A stretch of DNA of 18,627 nucleotides, from assembly GCA_013695175.1 (NCBI GenBank), contig JACDAZ010000027.1, positions 1 to 18,627 of the forward strand. The letters are read 5' to 3'. The notes below the pieces were generated by a model that was not told the origin of the DNA, ran no database searches, and saw nothing but the letters and a program-made list of their open reading frames with translations. Position numbers and translations under genes: made by a program. Of this stretch, positions 15,900 through 18,627 are shown piece by piece (the first letter of the stretch is position 1; every line of letters begins with the position of its first letter). Origin of the DNA: Flavisolibacter sp. GTDB taxonomy: Bacteria > Bacteroidota > Bacteroidia > Chitinophagales > Chitinophagaceae.

Positions 15900-18314
15900 T
15901 TATTCAGTTCTTAAACTTTTTACCGGGTTTGTTAATGCTGCTTTTATAGCCTGAACACTTACAGTTACCAATGCCACTACTAATGCCAGTATTGCTGCAG
16001 TTATAAAAATCCACCATGGTATATCAATACGGTAGGCAAAATCTTCCATCCATTTACTTAATGCCCACCATGCAACAGGGAAAGCAATAACAGATGCAAC
16101 TATTACCAATAGAATAAAATCTTTGGATAACAGTGTTACAATCCTGGGGACACTGGCACCCAGCACTTTTCTGATTCCAATTTCTTTTGTTCTTCTTACT
16201 ACTACCAGTGTTGCCAAACCAAACAATCCCAGGCAGGCAATAAATATGGATAGGAAAGATGCATATTTAACTATGTTACCTAACCGCTGTTCCTGTTCGT
16301 AAGAAGCGGCAAGCGCTTCATCTAAAAATCTGAATTCAAAATTTTCATCAGCTGCTACGGTTTTCCAGGCAGCTTCCAAACTTTTTATATGCTCCTGTAC
16401 GTTGCCTTCACGAAAACGAACTGAGACTCTTGGCTGCGGTGAAGCATTATAACTAACATCACTCGAGTAGGCAAACATACTGTCTGGTTTTAATGCCATT
16501 ACCAGGGGAGCAATGGGTGTATGTAATGATTCAAAATGAAAATCTTTAACAACGCCAACCACTTGTTGCGGGTATTTACCCGGAAGCTTTTTACCAATAG
16601 GATCTTTCCATCCATATTGCATTACCAGGGCTTCATTTACAATAATCATATTGGAATCTGCCGTATTATTTTTTAAAAAGCCTCTGCCTGCTACAACTTC
16701 CAAGCCCATTGCAGGAATAAAGTTTTCATCAATAGCATTAAAACGAAATTGCCTGAATACACCTTTGTCATCACTATACCCTAAAGACATCCAACCTAAT
16801 TGCGCCATGCTGAACATGGAAGTGGTGGTGCTTATTACTTTGGGATTTTTCTGAATAGCTAATTCATATCTTTTTCCTAAAGCATTACCTAATTGCCTTG
16901 GCTTATTGGTAGGTACTATAATGACATGTTCTTTATTAAATCCAAGATTTTTATTTCTTAAATAATTTAATTGCTTACCTACAGTAAGTGTACAAATGAT
17001 CATTATTATAGAAGCAGCAAACTGTCCAACAATAAGCGCTTTTCTAAAAAAGCCCATGTTGTTACCAATATTTAATTTGCCTTTTAATACCTGTATAGGT
17101 TTAAAACCTGATAACACGATGGCAGGATAAAAACCTGCAATAAAACCAATAACAAGAATTAGAATAACAGAAAAAATGAGCGTAAAACTGTTTAACGAAA
17201 GAAATAATTCACGATTAGCAAGCTGGTTAAAATGTTTTAGTGACGCAAGGGCTAATAGAAAACCAATTATTATAGCTATAAATGTTAATAAAATAGACTC
17301 ACCCCAAAACTGCCTTACCAGTTGTTTTCTTTCTGCACCCAATACTTTTCTTACACCTACTTCCATTGCCCTTGTAGCCGACCGCCCAACAGATAGCGTT
17401 ACAAAATTGATGCACGCAATCAGCAATATCAATATTCCCACTGTACCAAGTATGTAGGAGTATTTTGGATCGCTGTAACCTCTTTCGCCTTCCGGTAGTG
17501 TAGTATTGAAATAGATATCTTCCAGGGGTTGCATCCTCACATTATATTCACCCGGTTTATAATTTTTAGCAACAAGTGGCTGTAAAATAGTAGCTGCTTT
17601 TTGATTAACATTTTCAACAGATGTGCCTTTTTGTAATAGAAAAAAACTGGCAACAGAAACATTTGACCAGGCACTGTTACGCGTTTGTTCGCTCCAGATG
17701 TATGAGGCATTGGAAAAAGGTATCACCATATCAAATTGAATATTTGACTCCATTGGTGCATCTTTAGCTAATGCTGTAATAGTGAATAAAATATTATCAT
17801 CTCCTAACTGGACCTCCAGGTTTTTACCTATGGGAGATTCATTACCAAAATATCTTTTAGATGCTCTTTCTGATATAACGATTGAGTTAGCTGTTGAAAA
17901 CGGATCTTGTTTATTACCTTCTAATAGAGGGAAATTAAATATTTTAAAGAAAGTGCTGTCTACCATATTCACTTCCTCATTAAATATATTGTTGTTGTAT
18001 TTAACTGGTGGACGCATGCTTGCGATCCGGCAGCTTAATTCTATTTCGGGTACGCCTGCCTGCAATACCGGAACAAGCGGAATGGGAGTTGCCGTATTTC
18101 TAAAAATTTCTCCCTGGTAAAATTCTTCCAGCCATGCACGATAAATTCTTTCTGAATTGGGATGAAAACGATTAAAGCTCCACTCGCTTCTGACAAAAAG
18201 AGCAATCAGGATACAGCAAGCAATACCTACTGATAATCCAAGCACATTAATAAAGGTGTAACCTTTGTGTCTTGATAAATAACGAAAAGCAATTTTTAAA
18301 TAATTTTTGAACAT
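15900..18314 (-). CDS. FtsX/MacB-type ABC permease 4 (804 aa)
   Basis: First permease in transcription order. Helix 1 is at about 20-41 (FINVLGLSVG); the first FtsX unit starts with a helix at about 286-307 and has coupling motif EVGVRKVLGAE (318-328). The second FtsX unit lies near the C-terminus with coupling motif EIGIRKVLGAS, and the end is NPVKSLRTE. The VVGVVKDFHFESLHTPIAPLV stretch in the second periplasmic domain is the clearest family motif. It is joined to permease 3 by a 9-nt gap and follows the NTF2-like gene by 57 nt. All features for a working permease are present. Substrate is unknown; related Bacteroidota proteins are usually annotated as antimicrobial-peptide or macrolide-type exporters by homology only. 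Confidence 0.9.
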   Translation of the reverse strand: MFKNYLKIAFRYLSRHKGYTFINVLGLSVGIACCILIALFVRSEWSFNRFHPNSERIYRAWLEEFYQGEIFRNTATPIPLVPVLQAGVPEIELSCRIASMRPPVKYNNNIFNEEVNMVDSTFFKIFNFPLLEGNKQDPFSTANSIVISERASKRYFGNESPIGKNLEVQLGDDNILFTITALAKDAPMESNIQFDMVIPFSNASYIWSEQTRNSAWSNVSVASFFLLQKGTSVENVNQKAATILQPLVAKNYKPGEYNVRMQPLEDIYFNTTLPEGERGYSDPKYSYILGTVGILILLIACINFVTLSVGRSATRAMEVGVRKVLGAERKQLVRQFWGESILLTFIAIIIGFLLALASLKHFNQLANRELFLSLNSFTLIFSVILILVIGFIAGFYPAIVLSGFKPIQVLKGKLNIGNNMGFFRKALIVGQFAASIIMIICTLTVGKQLNYLRNKNLGFNKEHVIIVPTNKPRQLGNALGKRYELAIQKNPKVISTTTSMFSMAQLGWMSLGYSDDKGVFRQFRFNAIDENFIPAMGLEVVAGRGFLKNNTADSNMIIVNEALVMQYGWKDPIGKKLPGKYPQQVVGVVKDFHFESLHTPIAPLVMALKPDSMFAYSSDVSYNASPQPRVSVRFREGNVQEHIKSLEAAWKTVAADENFEFRFLDEALAASYEQEQRLGNIVKYASFLSIFIACLGLFGLATLVVVRRTKEIGIRKVLGASVPRIVTLLSKDFILLVIVASVIAFPVAWWALSKWMEDFAYRIDIPWWIFITAAILALVVALVTVSVQAIKAALTNPVKSLRTE

Positions 18315-18325
18315 AGAAATAAGTT

Positions 18326-18346
18326 TAATCAGCTATCAGCATTATG
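18326..18346. repeat. Three-unit heptamer remnant D
   Basis: TTAATCA, GCTATCA and GCATTAT follow each other in 7-nt register 11 nt before the start of permease 4, in the 57-nt gap after the NTF2-like gene. They match the GCnnTCA unit of the larger arrays and have the same orientation. Alone this would be chance-level; it is listed because position and phase match the other arrays. Confidence 0.45.
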
Positions 18347-18371
18347 TTTAAATAAAAATTGTGTGTTTCAT

Positions 18372-18627
18372 TCACTTCTTCGGATAATCCTGCCATAGTA
18401 CATTTATTATCATCCACTTCCCATCTAATTTTGCTAAATGGAAATAATCAATTCCCCAGTATGCTTTCAGCTTTGCTGATGCCGTTTTATCTAACATATC
18501 CAAAACGATAATTTTTCTAGGAGTGCTCTCATTGAAGGTTTTATTTTTACTCCACTTTTTGGTCAAAGCAATTAGTTGATCATAGGTCATGGTACCTTCC
18601 ACAGCCATACCATTATTAGTATAATAA
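18372..18627 (-). CDS. NTF2/lumazine-binding-like protein, 5' end outside the window
   Basis: The reading frame stays open to the window edge (YYTNNG before the first ATG at 18608), so the 78 residues from that ATG are probably only the C-terminal part of a protein of about 130-150 residues. The piece has the charged helix/strand pattern of the NTF2-like 'putative lumazine-binding' family, ending in YFHLAKLDGKWMIINVLWQDYPKK, where the GKW and LWQ segments form the last strands of the cone-shaped fold. Such proteins are small, soluble and mostly of unknown function. It is 57 nt upstream of permease 4 on the same strand and could be the first visible gene of the operon. The family call is from motif resemblance. 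Confidence 0.6.
   Translation of the reverse strand, partial: YYTNNGMAVEGTMTYDQLIALTKKWSKNKTFNESTPRKIIVLDMLDKTASAKLKAYWGIDYFHLAKLDGKWMIINVLWQDYPKK

Noticed and set aside
18372..18608. Reading the 78-residue NTF2-like frame as a complete small gene from ATG 18608
   Set aside because: The frame remains open to the window edge and the piece lacks the N-terminal half of the fold, so a truncated view is more likely.

Overview
The window looks like a chromosomal segment of a low-GC member of the Bacteroidota, most likely Chitinophagaceae or a close relative. This rests on protein families seen in the sequence: an 800-residue outer-membrane beta-barrel with a carboxypeptidase-regulatory-like N-terminus, a DUF4369-like/TlpA thioredoxin protein, and 800-residue double FtsX/MacB permeases. 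It also rests on A-rich leaders without clear Shine-Dalgarno sequences and on TAnTTTGC-type -7 elements before several genes. The assignment is inference from these traits; no marker gene is present.

Left part (1-4715, plus strand). A small RRM RNA-binding protein with its own intrinsic terminator is followed by a cold-shock-domain protein with a charged N-terminal extension. Next come a 76-residue CDGSH iron-sulfur protein, a large outer-membrane beta-barrel protein and a PepSY-associated membrane protein. The first two genes share the octamer TACTTTGC 37-40 nt before their start codons. The beta-barrel gene and the PepSY gene may form an envelope or metal-uptake pair.

Right part (18627-4720, minus strand). 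Transcription runs leftwards through a partial NTF2/lumazine-binding-like gene, four paralogous FtsX/MacB-type permeases (804, 793, 794 and 820 aa), one LolD/MacB-type ATPase, a TolC-type outer-membrane channel and a TlpA-like thioredoxin protein. The ATPase and TolC genes overlap by one base (TAATG). One ATPase beside four full-length permeases suggests a shared motor. No MacA/HlyD adaptor is present in the window, although a TolC channel is.

The most unusual structure is non-coding. The three longer gaps before or between permease and ATPase genes (8213-8338, 10822-10933, 13344-13490) are filled by degenerate tandem arrays of a 7-bp unit. There are 18, 16 and 21 units in unbroken 7-nt register, and a three-unit remnant lies at 18326-18346. 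On the plus strand B and C share the order GG/GCnnTCA-type units, then CATTCA-type, then TAATTCA; array A has the same opening but ends in CACCATT-type units. On the mRNA strand nearly every unit carries TGA. The arrays nearly fill the spacers and leave about 11-22 nt before the next permease start. A second regulatory candidate lies between the first permease and the ATPase: two 11-bp TGTTCGTTTTT repeats exactly 22 bp apart, about 50-100 bp upstream of an imperfect sigma-54-like element.
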